The notes: generated from the sequence alone by a model not told the origin. A stretch of DNA of 64,000 nt from Leptospira congkakensis (GCF_004770265.1 NZ_RQGQ01000017.1:496001-560000), one strand, 5' to 3'; counted from the first letter of the stretch, positions 35,659 to 44,446 are shown. Made by a program: numbers and translations.

Positions 35659-36194
35659 GCGAGTAATTCCTCCCAGGCCAAACTATCCACTTTGATTTCA
35701 TAAGAAAACGCAGTTTCCACTCCTGGAATCCTTAGGACTACTAAGGTTTTGTTTTTAACTTTTAAAATTTCCATCGTTTTCCCTTGTAATGGTCCACTGA
35801 TGATACGAACCATTTTTCCTTTTTCCAAAACGGATTCAGGGTTTGCCTTTAAAGACTCTGAATACTTCTGCAGACCTTCTTCCAAAATGTCTAAATCATT
35901 TTGTGAAACGGTCGCTGGTTGTCCCTTATGAAATACAAAATGATGGGAGCCAGGTAATTGGAGGACTTTATTTTTATCCCGCCAGAAGACAATATGAACA
36001 AAAATATAAGAAGGTAGGATTGGGACATGGATCCATTTAAAACGATCCGTCCATTTTTTTCGTTCTTTGCGGATGGGAAGGTAGTTCTCTAGATGATATT
36101 TTTTTAGAAGTAAACTGAGTTTCTTTTCCGCTCGGGGTTTGGTATACACAATGTACCAAGCACTTTCTTCTATGGGGGGATTAGTCTCGGACAT
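35655..36194 (-). CDS. NusG/UpxY/RfaH-like antiterminator paralogue (179 aa)
   Basis: The N-terminal NGN domain begins WYIVYTKPRAEKKL near residue 13 and has PSYIFVH near 62; the C-terminal KOW domain reads GKMVRIISGPLQGKTMEI near 125. Length and sequence suit specialised NusG paralogues such as RfaH or UpxY, which bind RNA polymerase and promote long operons for surface polysaccharides; the essential housekeeping nusG normally sits next to secE and rplK, which are absent here. Being coupled to kdsD (ATGA overlap) supports a link to LPS. Confidence 0.8.
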   Translation of the reverse strand: MSETNPPIEESAWYIVYTKPRAEKKLSLLLKKYHLENYLPIRKERKKWTDRFKWIHVPILPSYIFVHIVFWRDKNKVLQLPGSHHFVFHKGQPATVSQNDLDILEEGLQKYSESLKANPESVLEKGKMVRIISGPLQGKTMEILKVKNKTLVVLRIPGVETAFSYEIKVDSLAWEELLA

Positions 36195-36678
36195 CTAAAC
36201 GGAACCTAATGGGTAGAACAAAATCTTTACCTTTGGAATATTGAAACTGCCAATCGGCGAGTTGCCGACGCACCTGTAAATCAAAGACCTCATACCTACA
36301 TGCTGTGACCACTGCAATTTTTTCTAGGGAACCATCTTCTCTTACAGAAAGTTTGTACACACAAACATCCTCTAATTTCTGTTCCAAGGCTAGGGCAGGA
36401 TAACTCAGGCAGTTTTGAAATTCAGTGATTTCCTCTTCCAGGGTTTTGGTTCCGTCGTTTGTCGAGGAATTGGGGGAGGATGAGGGCGCTGAATTTCCGA
36501 ATCCGGAAGAAAATTGCAATCGAATGGAAGGAACCGCCCCACCTTCTGTCAGGTGGAGAAGAGGCGAATCTATGTCACTTTGAAGGTTATAGCTGACGAG
36601 AGCCAAAAGTAATAAGAGATGCAATCCAAAAGTTATCCAAAGTGCTTTGTATTTCGGACCTTCAAAGAGGATGTGCAT
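36181..36678 (-). CDS. TonB C-terminal-domain-like protein with one membrane segment (165 aa)
   Basis: One N-terminal transmembrane helix ([18 protein letters not shown]) is followed by a Ser/Asn/Pro-rich linker of about 45 residues ([15 protein letters not shown]) and a C-terminal domain resembling energy-transducer Ton[37 protein letters not shown] and LPIRFRLDV. The linker is too short and lacks the Lys-Pro repeats of a periplasm-spanning TonB, so it may be a TonB-like module of another system. The start inside the gap to aroC is chosen; a longer version would overlap aroC. It overlaps the NusG-like gene by 14 bases. Confidence 0.6.
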   Translation of the reverse strand: MHILFEGPKYKALWITFGLHLLLLLALVSYNLQSDIDSPLLHLTEGGAVPSIRLQFSSGFGNSAPSSSPNSSTNDGTKTLEEEITEFQNCLSYPALALEQKLEDVCVYKLSVREDGSLEKIAVVTACRYEVFDLQVRRQLADWQFQYSKGKDFVLPIRFRLDVRD

Positions 36679-36737
36679 TCCAAGTTCATGAAAAACTTTA
36701 TTGGAGAGAATGCAATCTCCATTTTCATTGTCCGTAT

Positions 36738-37874
36738 ATGCCTTCAAGTTGGGGAAAAATTTTCAGAGTGTCTACGTATGGTGAGTCCCACGGAACTTCC
36801 GTTGGTGTGGTTGTGGATGGAGTCCCAGCTGGTTTGCCTTTTCCAGAAGAAGAAATCCAAAAGGATTTAACTCGTCGTAGGCCAGGTCAAAATGATCTCA
36901 CCACTCCACGAGATGAAAAGGATAGGATGGTTGTGGAATCTGGTGTGTTCCAAGGAAAAACAACAGGAAGTCCCATCCTCATGAAAGTGAACAACCAAAA
37001 CACCATCGGTAGTGACTACGATGAAATGGCTCATGTGTTTCGGCCTTCCCATGCAGATTATACTTATTCAGAAAAATACGGTCACCGTGCCCATGTGGGT
37101 GGGGGACGGTCTTCGGTTCGAGAAACCATTGGCCGAGTTGCTGCGGCAGGTCTTGCTCGTGTGATCTTAGAACGCGAGTTAGGAATTTCAACTGTTGGTT
37201 GGGTTGACTCTATTGGGTCAATTGACTCTAACATTAGTGAATTGGAATATCCCCTTTCAAGAGATATTGTGGATAATTTTCCAACCAGATGCCCTAAACA
37301 ATCAGCCAACGATGAAATGGAAGTTTTGATTCGTAAACTGCGAGATGAAGGAGATTCGGTTGGTGGGGTCGTAAAAATTGCTGTTCGTAATTTACCTCCA
37401 GGTCTTGGAGATCCCGTTTACGACAAGTTAGATGCCGATTTAGCAAAAGCAATTTTATCAATTTCTGCTTGTAAGGGATTTGAAGTGGGTTCAGGATTTT
37501 CTGGTACTCGCCAAACAGGAAGAGTTCACAACGATGAATTTTATATTGAAGCAGGAACTGGAAAAGTAAAAACAAGAACCAATAACTCTGGTGGAATCCA
37601 AGGTGGAATTTCTAACGGAATGGATTTGATTCTTCGAGCAGCATTCAAACCTACTTCTACCATCAAACTAGAACAAAAAACCATTAATGATAAAAAAGAA
37701 GAAACTATTTTAAAAGCGAAAGGTCGTCATGATGCTTGTGTTTTACCAAGAGCCGTTCCGATTGTGGAAGCAGTGGTAAATCTTGTCCTTGTGGATGCTT
37801 ATCTTTACCAAAGAGCATTACAACCAAAATGGTTTTTGAAATATGCAAATTTAGATTCTATTCCAGAGCAATAA
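36738..37874 (+). CDS. aroC: Chorismate synthase (378 aa)
   Basis: Last step of the shikimate pathway, converting EPSP to chorismate with reduced FMN. Signatures are [17 protein letters not shown] near residue 12, [15 protein letters not shown] near 45, the FMN/EPSP residues in [14 protein letters not shown] near 105 and [10 protein letters not shown] near 128, and [13 protein letters not shown] near 300. Full length. The start is ATG at 36738, 60 bases from the divergent tonB-like gene. Confidence 0.96.
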   Translation: MPSSWGKIFRVSTYGESHGTSVGVVVDGVPAGLPFPEEEIQKDLTRRRPGQNDLTTPRDEKDRMVVESGVFQGKTTGSPILMKVNNQNTIGSDYDEMAHVFRPSHADYTYSEKYGHRAHVGGGRSSVRETIGRVAAAGLARVILERELGISTVGWVDSIGSIDSNISELEYPLSRDIVDNFPTRCPKQSANDEMEVLIRKLRDEGDSVGGVVKIAVRNLPPGLGDPVYDKLDADLAKAILSISACKGFEVGSGFSGTRQTGRVHNDEFYIEAGTGKVKTRTNNSGGIQGGISNGMDLILRAAFKPTSTIKLEQKTINDKKEETILKAKGRHDACVLPRAVPIVEAVVNLVLVDAYLYQRALQPKWFLKYANLDSIPEQ

Positions 37875-37890
37875 AGGTGATCTAATCGAT

Positions 37891-38631
37891 ATGAATCGTC
37901 CAAAAGTTTATAAAGTCCTTTTACTCGAAGATGATGAAAGTAGTGCAAAATTACTATTACATACTTTGGAAAGATACAACTTTGATATCACACATGTTGT
38001 GGATGGGATGTCAGGCCTTACCAAAATCAGAAACAATACTTATGATTTGGTGATTAGCGATGTCAATATGCCTTATCTCGATGGGATTAGTTTTTTAGAG
38101 AAGGGGAAAGAGATGTTGAAGACGACGCCCGTCATCATGTTGACCGCAGTGGGTGAAAAAGACCAAGTGCGAAGAGCAGCTCTCAGCCATGTTACCGCTT
38201 ATCTTTTGAAACCGATTGCAAACCAAGCCCTTCTCGAAAAAATCGCACAAGTATTGCAGCTAAAACCAGAGAACATCATTGATAAAAAAGAATTTCCTTT
38301 GGTGATCAATGTCTCTGAACTTTCCATTTCGCAAATGCTTTTGGAGATTAAGGGTTGTCCGGGTAAAAAAGCCTTAGAGGAGATCTATGACCGGTTTATG
38401 TTATCTCTTGGAGGCCGAGGAACATTCACCAATTTGAGAATCAATCTCGATAACACCTTCTTCTATGAAGTTCGATCCTTACAAGTTTTGGATGATCTCA
38501 TTGCAAAAATACTCAAACAGACCAATATCCGTGCAAGTTCCTTGTTTTTAGATTCGGAGTTCTTCAATAATCATGTAGTGGATTTACAGCCGTACTCCTA
38601 TCTTTCCGAGGTAAACATAATTTCAAAATGA
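37891..38631 (+). CDS. Response regulator with a C-terminal domain of unknown type (246 aa)
   Basis: The N-terminal receiver has the acidic pair LLEDDES near residue 11, the phospho-Asp in LVISDVNMP near 55, Thr in IMLTAVG near 84 and Lys in YLLKPIA near 106. The C-terminal 120 residues (SELSISQMLLEIKGCPGKKALEE) are not an HTH, GGDEF or HD domain I know. No kinase gene is adjacent. It starts 16 bases after aroC, so it is probably in the same transcript. Confidence 0.82.
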   Translation: MNRPKVYKVLLLEDDESSAKLLLHTLERYNFDITHVVDGMSGLTKIRNNTYDLVISDVNMPYLDGISFLEKGKEMLKTTPVIMLTAVGEKDQVRRAALSHVTAYLLKPIANQALLEKIAQVLQLKPENIIDKKEFPLVINVSELSISQMLLEIKGCPGKKALEEIYDRFMLSLGGRGTFTNLRINLDNTFFYEVRSLQVLDDLIAKILKQTNIRASSLFLDSEFFNNHVVDLQPYSYLSEVNIISK

Positions 38632-38635
38632 AGGT

Positions 38636-38664
38636 TTGACAAAAACGAAAGACCTAGGTCTAAT
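38636..38664 (+). promoter_or_regulatory. Candidate sigma70 promoter for nuoG-nuoI
   Basis: TTGACA (38636-38641) and TCTAAT (38659-38664) are 17 bases apart; transcription would start near 38671, leaving a short leader of about 15 bases that contains AGGGGG before the TTG start. Confidence 0.6.
38651..38660. promoter_or_regulatory. Perfect palindrome between -35 and -10 of the nuoG promoter
   Basis: GACCTAGGTC is a 10-bp perfect palindrome in the spacer and the first bases of the -10; the core ACCTAGG recurs at 38668-38674 at the start point. The position suits a repressor site. Confidence 0.4.
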
Positions 38665-38685
38665 CAAACCTAGGGGGCCTGTTCT

Positions 38686-40134
38686 TTGGTTAAGATAAAG
38701 ATAGACGGACTCGAATACGAAGTCGACGAAAAGAAAAACCTCATCGATGCCACAAAAGAAGTCGGAGTCGAAATCCCTTACTTTTGTTATCACCCAGCAC
38801 TCAGCATAGTCGGTATGTGCCGCATGTGCCTTATCGAAATTGAAGGTGTTCCACGTTTACAAGCAGCTTGTAATACTCCCGTAAAAGAAGGAATGGGTAT
38901 TGTTACTAAATCAGACCGAGTGAAAGAAGCTCGAGCTGGTACTATGGAATTCCTTCTCGCGAATCACCCGTTAGATTGTCCAGTTTGTGATAAAGCTGGT
39001 GAATGTCGTTTGCAAGATAACGCATTTGGTTCCGGTTCTGGACATTCCAGATTTGAATTTGATAAACGAAATATTCCTCAAGAAGAGATTGGAACCAATC
39101 TCATCATCAATCATAATCGTTGTATAGTTTGTTATCGTTGCGTTCGTTTTGAAGAAGAAAAAGTTGGTCAGTCCAATCTTGGTCTTTTTGAACGAGGAAA
39201 CCATTCCATCATTGGTCTTGCTAAATCAGAACCCATTGATCACAACTATCAAGGTGCTTTGGCAGATATTTGTCCCGTGGGTGCCCTACTAAATAACAAA
39301 ACATTGTTTAAGTCGCGTGTTTGGTGGTATAAATCACAAAAGTCGGTATGCCACGGTTGTTCCACAGGTTGTAATGTAACAACGAATGTACGAGACAATA
39401 AAATGTATCGTTATATGGTTCGCGAAAACTATGACCAAGGTATGTTTTTCCTTTGTGATAAAGGAAGATTTGATTTGGATTGGATGCATCAAAATCGTCT
39501 CCATAGTTATTTGGAAGCGGGAAATCCTTCCACTTCTAAAGAGGTTATTTCGAAAATTGCAGACCGAATGAAATCAGCAAAATCGATTGCCGTTCTTGGT
39601 GGTGCTCATGAATCCAATGAATCTTTGGAAGCCTTAAAAAAAGGTTTTGATTTAGTTTCACGCGAGTTAGGTGGTAAATCCATCCAATGGGAATCACGTG
39701 TTACTGATGCACAAAACAAAGATACCGAACAAGTGGATTTTTTACTCACAAAAGACAACCACCCCAATACAAGAGGGGCAGTCGATTTAGGTATCACAAC
39801 CACTTCAGGAGTTTCTGGAATCATTAGTGCCGTTAAGTCCGGTGCGATTGATTTAGTGATTCTTATCAAAGAATCAATCCCAGAAGGTTTGGATTCATCA
39901 AAAGTCATTTCTTTTGATACCAATTTGACGGATGCAGCAAAGAACGCAAGTTTGGCGGCACCGATTCAAATTTTTGCAGAATCTGCAGGTAGTTTTACCA
40001 ATAAAACTGGTCTCAAACAAAACTTTGAACAGTCTTTGAATCCTATCAAGGGACTTTCAAGTGCTGCTGGTGTTGTGGATTTGATTTTACAGAAGTTAAC
40101 TGAAAAAGTGGAGGCATCTGTTGGGAACCGTTAA
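38686..40134 (+). CDS. nuoG: Short NuoG-like NADH dehydrogenase Fe-S subunit (482 aa)
   Basis: Carries the electron-transfer part of complex I. Cluster ligands are complete: [2Fe-2S] Cys34, 45, 48, 62; the His94/Cys98/101/107 [4Fe-4S] site; Cys146/149/152 with Cys196; and a further CHGCSTGC at 222-229 with Cys257, like the extra N7-type cluster. The chain ends after a shortened, degenerate molybdopterin-type region, so it is much shorter than typical NuoG (700-900 residues). The start is TTG with AGGGGG eight bases upstream. The stop overlaps nuoI by 14 bases. No other nuo gene is in the window. Confidence 0.85.
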   Translation: MVKIKIDGLEYEVDEKKNLIDATKEVGVEIPYFCYHPALSIVGMCRMCLIEIEGVPRLQAACNTPVKEGMGIVTKSDRVKEARAGTMEFLLANHPLDCPVCDKAGECRLQDNAFGSGSGHSRFEFDKRNIPQEEIGTNLIINHNRCIVCYRCVRFEEEKVGQSNLGLFERGNHSIIGLAKSEPIDHNYQGALADICPVGALLNNKTLFKSRVWWYKSQKSVCHGCSTGCNVTTNVRDNKMYRYMVRENYDQGMFFLCDKGRFDLDWMHQNRLHSYLEAGNPSTSKEVISKIADRMKSAKSIAVLGGAHESNESLEALKKGFDLVSRELGGKSIQWESRVTDAQNKDTEQVDFLLTKDNHPNTRGAVDLGITTTSGVSGIISAVKSGAIDLVILIKESIPEGLDSSKVISFDTNLTDAAKNASLAAPIQIFAESAGSFTNKTGLKQNFEQSLNPIKGLSSAAGVVDLILQKLTEKVEASVGNR

Positions 40135-40648
40135 TGTAGTCAACGTCGCCAAAAAACATCAGTTTTCTTGGTATGAGAAATTCTATTTTTGGTCCATAGG
40201 TAAAGGCCTTTGGATCACACTGAAACATTTCATTAAGGTAGCTTTGTTCAACCAACAAGTAACCATTGAATACCCTGATAAAAAACGTCAGTATTCCACT
40301 CGGTTTCGCGGTATGCACTCGATGAAACGAGATGAAAAAGGGCGTGAAAGATGTACTGCATGTTTTTGTTGTATGTGGATTTGTCCTGCCAATGCGATTC
40401 ATATCGAAGCAGCAGAAGTGCCTTCCGAACGACAACACCTCCATCCAGAAGATAAGTTTGCTAAGAAGTTTGAAATCAACTTACTACGTTGTATTTTCTG
40501 TGGTCTTTGTGAAGAAGCCTGTCCTAAAGGTGCGATTTACCTAGATGGAACTGGGGAAATGGCTGCTGACAACCGTGAAGATTTATTTTTAACCAAAGAA
40601 AGAATGATGGAAAAAACCGGCGGCCCTATTCTCGGCCAAAGGAATTAA
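40121..40648 (+). CDS. nuoI: NuoI-like NADH dehydrogenase Fe-S subunit (175 aa)
   Basis: Two ferredoxin-type [4Fe-4S] motifs, [12 protein letters not shown] (Cys78, 81, 84, 88) and [12 protein letters not shown] (Cys124, 127, 130, 134), link the peripheral arm of complex I to the membrane arm. The N-terminal amphipathic helix ([16 protein letters not shown]) and YSTRFRG match NuoI. Start is TTG with GGAGG seven bases upstream, inside the end of nuoG, so translation is coupled. The remaining complex I genes must lie elsewhere if the protein serves in complex I. Confidence 0.9.
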   Translation: MGTVNVVNVAKKHQFSWYEKFYFWSIGKGLWITLKHFIKVALFNQQVTIEYPDKKRQYSTRFRGMHSMKRDEKGRERCTACFCCMWICPANAIHIEAAEVPSERQHLHPEDKFAKKFEINLLRCIFCGLCEEACPKGAIYLDGTGEMAADNREDLFLTKERMMEKTGGPILGQRN

Positions 40649-40675
40649 GTTTATTTTTTCTTTTTGATACAATTG

Positions 40676-40718
40676 CCCGGGTTCCTGTTTTTTAATCAAA
40701 ACTACCGGGTTTTGTTTG
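40676..40718 (+). terminator. Possible terminator after nuoI
   Basis: CCCGG (40676-40680) pairs with CCGGG (40705-40709), with an inner GTTTT/AAAAC stem in the loop, followed by TTTTGTTT. The stem is interrupted, so the call is tentative. Confidence 0.4.
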
Positions 40719-40743
40719 TAAAACCAACTTTATTATAACCTTC

Positions 40744-41823
40744 GTGAATTCACTTTCTTTGATTCAAAAATTCAAATACAGTTTTTCTTATATAGAATTC
40801 GTAAACCAATTGATAGTCATCAAAAGTTTGAAAATTCTTTTTAGTATTTTGATTTGGATACTTTTGTTTGGATTTCATTTTGCACTTTCTGCAGAAACTA
40901 CCATCATTGAAAACGAAGAAGATGAAAGGCGTGTTCTTGAGAATCATGCTTTCGAAAAATTAAGATTTGGTCTCGCCAATCATATTCATTATTATAAAGT
41001 TAAAAAAACCAAAAACACTGTCGTAGAACAACGATCGGGTCGTAAACGATTGTATGATCATAATTTGATTTTACGTTCGATCTTTCGAAACCGGATTCTA
41101 CATCATCAATATGGTTCCATTGGACGACTGTTAGATGGTGCTAGTTTTATCGATTTTGGAAGTGCCATTCTGTATGAAGAGGGAGCGGTTACGGTTCGAG
41201 ATTTGTACGAAGACCAGTTTCTCTCAAGATATATCAAAAAAATTGTGGCAACCGACATCAACGACCCGGAATACGATCATACACGTTATATAGAAATCCA
41301 TATGACGGAAAGAGATCCTTTTCCTTTTGCTTTCAACGAAATACCTTATCGTTTGGATGATCCCGAATACATTCGAGTACTCACAAGGATCTACACACCG
41401 AATGAATTTTCACCTGTGATCTTTCGTAGTACCAATTCTGGACCTGATTTGTTTTACACTGTAGAAGAGATGCGGGATCATTTTCGATCGGTATTGGATG
41501 CCAATCCGCATCGAACCATTTTATACTTCTTCAATCGTTACATTTTCTTCCGGACACCTTGCGAATCCAAATTCCAACTTCTCGGAACCATCGATGAAAA
41601 GGTCGGAGTGAACCATAGTTTCAGTGCCTGGCGATATGTGGACTGGAACAAAAGGGAATTTTCGGAAGCCATCGAACCCAATTTTCGATACATCCGTATT
41701 GCCGAAGAACGAAATGAAAGCAAAGCAGACAGGCTTGATTCGATGATTTCGGGGTTTGGATGCCAAATTCGAGCGAAAATGATCTACTACCGTCACAAAT
41801 TCATGAAAACTATGACGAAATGA
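40744..41823 (+). CDS. Hypothetical exported protein (359 aa)
   Basis: A long N-terminus leads to a hydrophobic signal segment (LKILFSILIWILLFGFHFALSAE) near residues 29-51. The mature part contains LLDGASFIDFGSAILYEEGA near 127, which looks superficially like motif I of a methyltransferase, and later YDHTRYIEIHMTERDPFPF and FFNRYIFFRTPCESKF. I do not recognise a family, and the methyltransferase likeness is too weak to name a function. The start GTG is uncertain; a later one would give a normal signal peptide length. It stands alone between nuoI and the thiolase gene. Confidence 0.55.
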   Translation: MNSLSLIQKFKYSFSYIEFVNQLIVIKSLKILFSILIWILLFGFHFALSAETTIIENEEDERRVLENHAFEKLRFGLANHIHYYKVKKTKNTVVEQRSGRKRLYDHNLILRSIFRNRILHHQYGSIGRLLDGASFIDFGSAILYEEGAVTVRDLYEDQFLSRYIKKIVATDINDPEYDHTRYIEIHMTERDPFPFAFNEIPYRLDDPEYIRVLTRIYTPNEFSPVIFRSTNSGPDLFYTVEEMRDHFRSVLDANPHRTILYFFNRYIFFRTPCESKFQLLGTIDEKVGVNHSFSAWRYVDWNKREFSEAIEPNFRYIRIAEERNESKADRLDSMISGFGCQIRAKMIYYRHKFMKTMTK

Positions 41824-41895
41824 TGATTTTTTTACTTTTCTTGTGGGACGAACTCTGTACGTTTTTCCTAGAAACACCCAGAGAGAGGTAAACCC

Positions 41896-43110
41896 ATGGG
41901 GAATTCCTATATTATTGATGCTGTCCGAACTCCGAGAGGAAAGGGCAAAAAACGCGGGACACTTGCATCCGTCCACCCACAAGAATTAGCTGCTGCCACA
42001 TTAAAAGCCATCCAATCACGTACCGGAATTGATCCAAAAACGGTTGAAGAAGTTGTAATGGGTTGTGTATCCCAAGTTGCTGACCAAGCTGCATGTATCG
42101 CGCGTTATGCGGTTATGGCTGCTCATTGGCCAAAAGATGTTCCAGGTTATACTGTGAACCGATTTTGTGGATCTGGATTACAAGCCCTCAACAACGTAGC
42201 AAACCATGTTGGTTCTGGAGCGATGGAACTCGGAGTTGGTGGTGGAGTTGAATCCATGAGCCGTGTGAAAATGGGTGATGATATGATTGGTCGTGATTTT
42301 AACGTTGGTAACGATAAAATTGCTGCACATTACAACCTAGTTCCACAAGGTATTTCTGCTGACTTAATCGCAACTAAGTATGATATTTCTCGCGAAGAAG
42401 CAGATCGTTTTGCAGAATCTTCACAACAAAAAGCACATGCTGCCATTCAAAACGGATACTTTAAAAAATCTGTGATCCCAATTACTTTGGATGATGGAAC
42501 TGTAGTGACGGAAGAAGAAAACCCACGTTTGGAATCTGATTATGCATTCCTTTCTAGCCTTGGTCCTGTATTCAAAACTATTGGTGAAAAAGAATTGGAT
42601 GCTATTGCATTACGTTCTTATCCAGAAGTAACAAAAATCAATCACATCCATACCCTTGGAAACTCCTCTGGTATTGTTGATGGTGCTGCTGCGATCTTAG
42701 TTACCAATGATGATGGTTTAAAAAAATACGGTTTGAAACCACGTGCAAAAATTCTTGCAACAGTGGCAACTGGTGAAGATCCAACAATCATGTTAACTGG
42801 TCCTGTTTCTGCTTCTCAAAAAGCTTTGAAACAAGCTGGTCTTAGTGTAAAAGATATTGATCTTTGGGAAATCAACGAAGCATTCGCATCTGTAGTGTTA
42901 TACGTAAAGAAAACACTCGGAATTGATGAATCCAAAATCAATGTTAACGGAGGAGCAATTGCTCTTGGACACCCACTCGGAGCAACAGGTGCGATTCTTA
43001 CTGGAACCGTTCTTGACGAGTTGGAAAGAAGAGACCTTCGTTACGGACTCATCACTCTTTGTATCGGTGGCGGTATGGGTATCGCTACGATCATTGAAAG
43101 ATTGAAGTAA
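41896..43110 (+). CDS. Thiolase, acetyl-CoA C-acyltransferase type (404 aa)
   Basis: Cleaves or forms 3-ketoacyl-CoA in beta-oxidation or related pathways. The nucleophilic Cys is in [12 protein letters not shown] near residue 92, the His in [15 protein letters not shown] near 355, and the second Cys in [11 protein letters not shown] near 388. NEAFAS near 322 completes the set. Length is that of degradative thiolases. A long hairpin follows the stop. The Zn-ribbon/OB-fold DUF35 gene further on, a common thiolase partner, is cut off by the TIR-like cassette. Confidence 0.93.
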   Translation: MGNSYIIDAVRTPRGKGKKRGTLASVHPQELAAATLKAIQSRTGIDPKTVEEVVMGCVSQVADQAACIARYAVMAAHWPKDVPGYTVNRFCGSGLQALNNVANHVGSGAMELGVGGGVESMSRVKMGDDMIGRDFNVGNDKIAAHYNLVPQGISADLIATKYDISREEADRFAESSQQKAHAAIQNGYFKKSVIPITLDDGTVVTEEENPRLESDYAFLSSLGPVFKTIGEKELDAIALRSYPEVTKINHIHTLGNSSGIVDGAAAILVTNDDGLKKYGLKPRAKILATVATGEDPTIMLTGPVSASQKALKQAGLSVKDIDLWEINEAFASVVLYVKKTLGIDESKINVNGGAIALGHPLGATGAILTGTVLDELERRDLRYGLITLCIGGGMGIATIIERLK

Positions 43111-43125
43111 GACCTACCTTTTAAA

Positions 43126-43170
43126 AAACACGTTTAGATCCTTTGAAAGCGGGATTTAAACGTGTTTCGT
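43126..43170 (+). terminator. Long hairpin after the thiolase gene
   Basis: Bases 43126-43142 (AAACACGTTTAGATCCT) pair with 43151-43167 over about 17 bp including two G-U pairs, with an 8-base loop. The right side ends in GTGTTTCGTCT, a modest T-tract, and an A-run precedes the left arm, so it may stop transcription in both directions. Confidence 0.6.
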
Positions 43171-43211
43171 CTATTACACAATATTCCTTGCCGTTACCGA
43201 CCCTATTTTCA

Positions 43212-43241
43212 GGGATTTATGCGTAGTTCGTATAACATGCC
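43212..43241. repeat. 30-bp repeat copy 1 with palindromic core
   Basis: The copy starts GGGATTTATGCGTAG and ends CGTATAACATGCC. Its core 43217-43235 is an imperfect palindrome, TTATGCG-N5-CGTATAA. It matches copy 2 (79 bases downstream) at 24 of 30 positions, with the changes mostly preserving the palindrome. Confidence 0.6.
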
Positions 43242-43290
43242 TTTTATGCGAAGAACAAGAATACACATGCGTAAAACTTTGATAGCCCTG

Positions 43291-43320
43291 GGGATTTATA
43301 CGCAATACGCATAACATACC
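43291..43320. repeat. 30-bp repeat copy 2 with palindromic core
   Basis: The copy starts GGGATTTATACGCAA and ends CGCATAACATACC; its core 43296-43314 is TTATACG-N5-CGCATAA. Its last two bases are the first two of the 23-bp direct repeat that bounds the TIR-like cassette. GCAATACG inside it is inverted as CGTATTGC in that direct repeat. Confidence 0.6.
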
Positions 43321-43341
43321 TGTAAACGTATTGCAATTAAA
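43319..43341 (+). repeat. 23-bp direct repeat, left copy
   Basis: Sequence begins CCTGTAAACGTATTGCAATT and ends AAA. It is identical over 23 bases to the copy at 44400-44422 and the flanking bases differ on both sides, so the boundaries are sharp. Confidence 0.85.
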
Positions 43342-43481
43342 AGTATTTTTAAATTTACCGCATACATAGATTTTCTTAAAATTAGAAGAATCCAGGAATT
43401 TAAGTTACTATATTGCATGGAAATTCTCTTTATCACAAAAAACATTTACTAACAAAATAGAAATTTTATCACAAGGAAAAA
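43342..43481 (+). other. AT-rich leader of the TIR-like gene
   Basis: This completes a gap of about 370 bases after the thiolase gene, whose other contents are the hairpin, the two 30-bp repeats and the direct repeat. The sequence is very AT-rich, with TTTATCACAA twice (near 43430 and 43463) and the ribosome binding site AAGGAAAAA before the ATG. No clear promoter is picked out. Confidence 0.4.
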
Positions 43482-44240
43482 ATGAATCGATTAGATGAAA
43501 TAAACTTAAAAAAATTAAAGCTACTTAATAGCCACATTGAAGACGCACTAAAAAATCCAACATCGCGTTATTTCGATTTCGGAATTTATCTTAAATATTT
43601 TGAAGAATTTGAAATTCTTAGAGATTATTTCAAAGGAAATTATTCAGATCTGCTTTTAGATTTAGAAAATAAAAGTAAACCAGAATCCTCGAAAACTACT
43701 GATTTCGAAGGCAGAGGATTTCTACGACGTCAGGTGATAATCGATTTAAACAAAGACATTCAAAAAATAATTTCTAGGTCAGAATTTTTTGAAACAGATT
43801 CATCAAAAGCTACTCAACTAACTAATAATTCTCAAAAGATTTTTATTTCTCATGGAAAAAGTAAAGATTGGATAGAGTTGCAAAACTTCCTTACGCACCA
43901 ATCACGCCTTGAAACCATTGAACTTTCACAGCAAGCAAATTTAGGAAGAACTATTCTACAAAAACTAAATGAAGAATCAAAAAAATGTAATTATGCAATT
44001 ATTGTAATGAGTGGAGACGATACTGACCCTGATGGAAAAGCAAAAGCACGTGAAAATGTAATCCATGAAATCGGTTTTTTTCAAGGAACATACGGACTTG
44101 ATAGAGTTTGTATACTCTACGAAGAAGGCACATCAATCCCAAGTAATATTTCTGGCGTAGTCTATATTCCATATAAACATGATGAAATTAAAAATACATT
44201 TTTAGATCTTCAAAAAGAATTAAAAGCAGCCGGATTTTAA
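43482..44240 (+). CDS. TIR-like predicted nucleotide-binding protein, probable defence effector (252 aa)
   Basis: Residues 1-115 are helical and unassigned (LNSHIEDALKNPTSRYFDFG). Residues 119-250 match the TIR-like nucleotide-binding family found in anti-phage proteins: KIFISHGKSKDWIEL, ANLGRTILQKLNEE, AIIVMSGDD, ARENVIHEIGFFQG with Glu196 as candidate catalytic residue, RVCILYEEG, IPSNISGVVYIPY and the end LQKELKAAGF. In related proteins the domain cleaves NAD+ or binds nucleotides after infection sensing. Codons are clearly AT-richer than neighbours. Start has AAGGAAAAA. The N-terminal region would be the sensor or oligomerisation part, by inference. Confidence 0.8.
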   Translation: MNRLDEINLKKLKLLNSHIEDALKNPTSRYFDFGIYLKYFEEFEILRDYFKGNYSDLLLDLENKSKPESSKTTDFEGRGFLRRQVIIDLNKDIQKIISRSEFFETDSSKATQLTNNSQKIFISHGKSKDWIELQNFLTHQSRLETIELSQQANLGRTILQKLNEESKKCNYAIIVMSGDDTDPDGKAKARENVIHEIGFFQGTYGLDRVCILYEEGTSIPSNISGVVYIPYKHDEIKNTFLDLQKELKAAGF

Positions 44241-44254
44241 AAATCTTGTTACGG

Positions 44255-44399
44255 CGTATAACAGCGACTAAACCACTTCGCATCGGGACTGACGCCCTCG
44301 CTCGGCCTGCGACACATTCCCCTTTTGGCACTCGCTTGCACGTGACCAGTCCCTAACGTTCCGTTGTGACTAAGGGTTGGGGAACGTTGTCTCCGCTGT
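44255..44399 (+). repeat. GC-rich attC-like imperfect inverted repeat
   Basis: Nested complementary pairs fold the region: ACAGCG (44261-44266) with CGCTGT (44394-44399), GAC with GTC, AACC (44271-44274) with GGTT (44375-44378), and GGGACTG (44285-44291) with CAGTCCC (44347-44353). The outer box CGTATAACA (44255-44263) also occurs in the upstream 30-bp repeats. Size, nested arms and position just after a gene resemble integron attC sites, but the right end lacks the usual GTT, so the type is uncertain. Confidence 0.5.
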
Positions 44400-44422
44400 C
44401 CTGTAAACGTATTGCAATTAAA
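44400..44422 (+). repeat. 23-bp direct repeat, right copy
   Basis: Identical to 43319-43341. It directly follows the last paired base of the attC-like region and lies 24 bases before the DUF35 gene start, so it forms part of that gene's upstream region. Confidence 0.85.
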
Positions 44423-44446
44423 TCAGGCTCATTTGAGAAATGTACT

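Larger units (their letters stand above)
43319..44422 (+). mobile_element. Candidate single-gene mobile cassette carrying a TIR-like gene
   Basis: The segment is bounded by perfect 23-bp direct repeats 1081 bases apart and contains an AT-rich leader, one gene and a GC-rich attC-like inverted-repeat region. It separates a thiolase gene from a DUF35 gene. No integrase or transposase is inside or nearby, so movement would need an enzyme supplied in trans, or the element is fixed. That it is mobile is inference from the boundaries. Confidence 0.55.

Noticed and set aside
40744..41823. Methyltransferase call for the exported hypothetical protein
   Set aside because: Only a single FIDFGSA-like stretch supports it, and the protein appears exported, which makes a SAM-dependent enzyme unlikely.
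41521..41982. 153-codon frame on the minus strand across two genes
   Set aside because: It overlaps both the hypothetical exported gene and the thiolase start and has no protein-like features.
43126..43167. Hairpin after the thiolase as part of the mobile cassette
   Set aside because: It lies outside the direct repeats and close to the thiolase stop, so a transcription terminator is the simpler reading.
43111..44446. A full integron or insertion sequence around the TIR-like gene
   Set aside because: No integrase or transposase frame is present on either strand, and no terminal inverted repeats flank the segment; only direct repeats and one attC-like structure can be supported.
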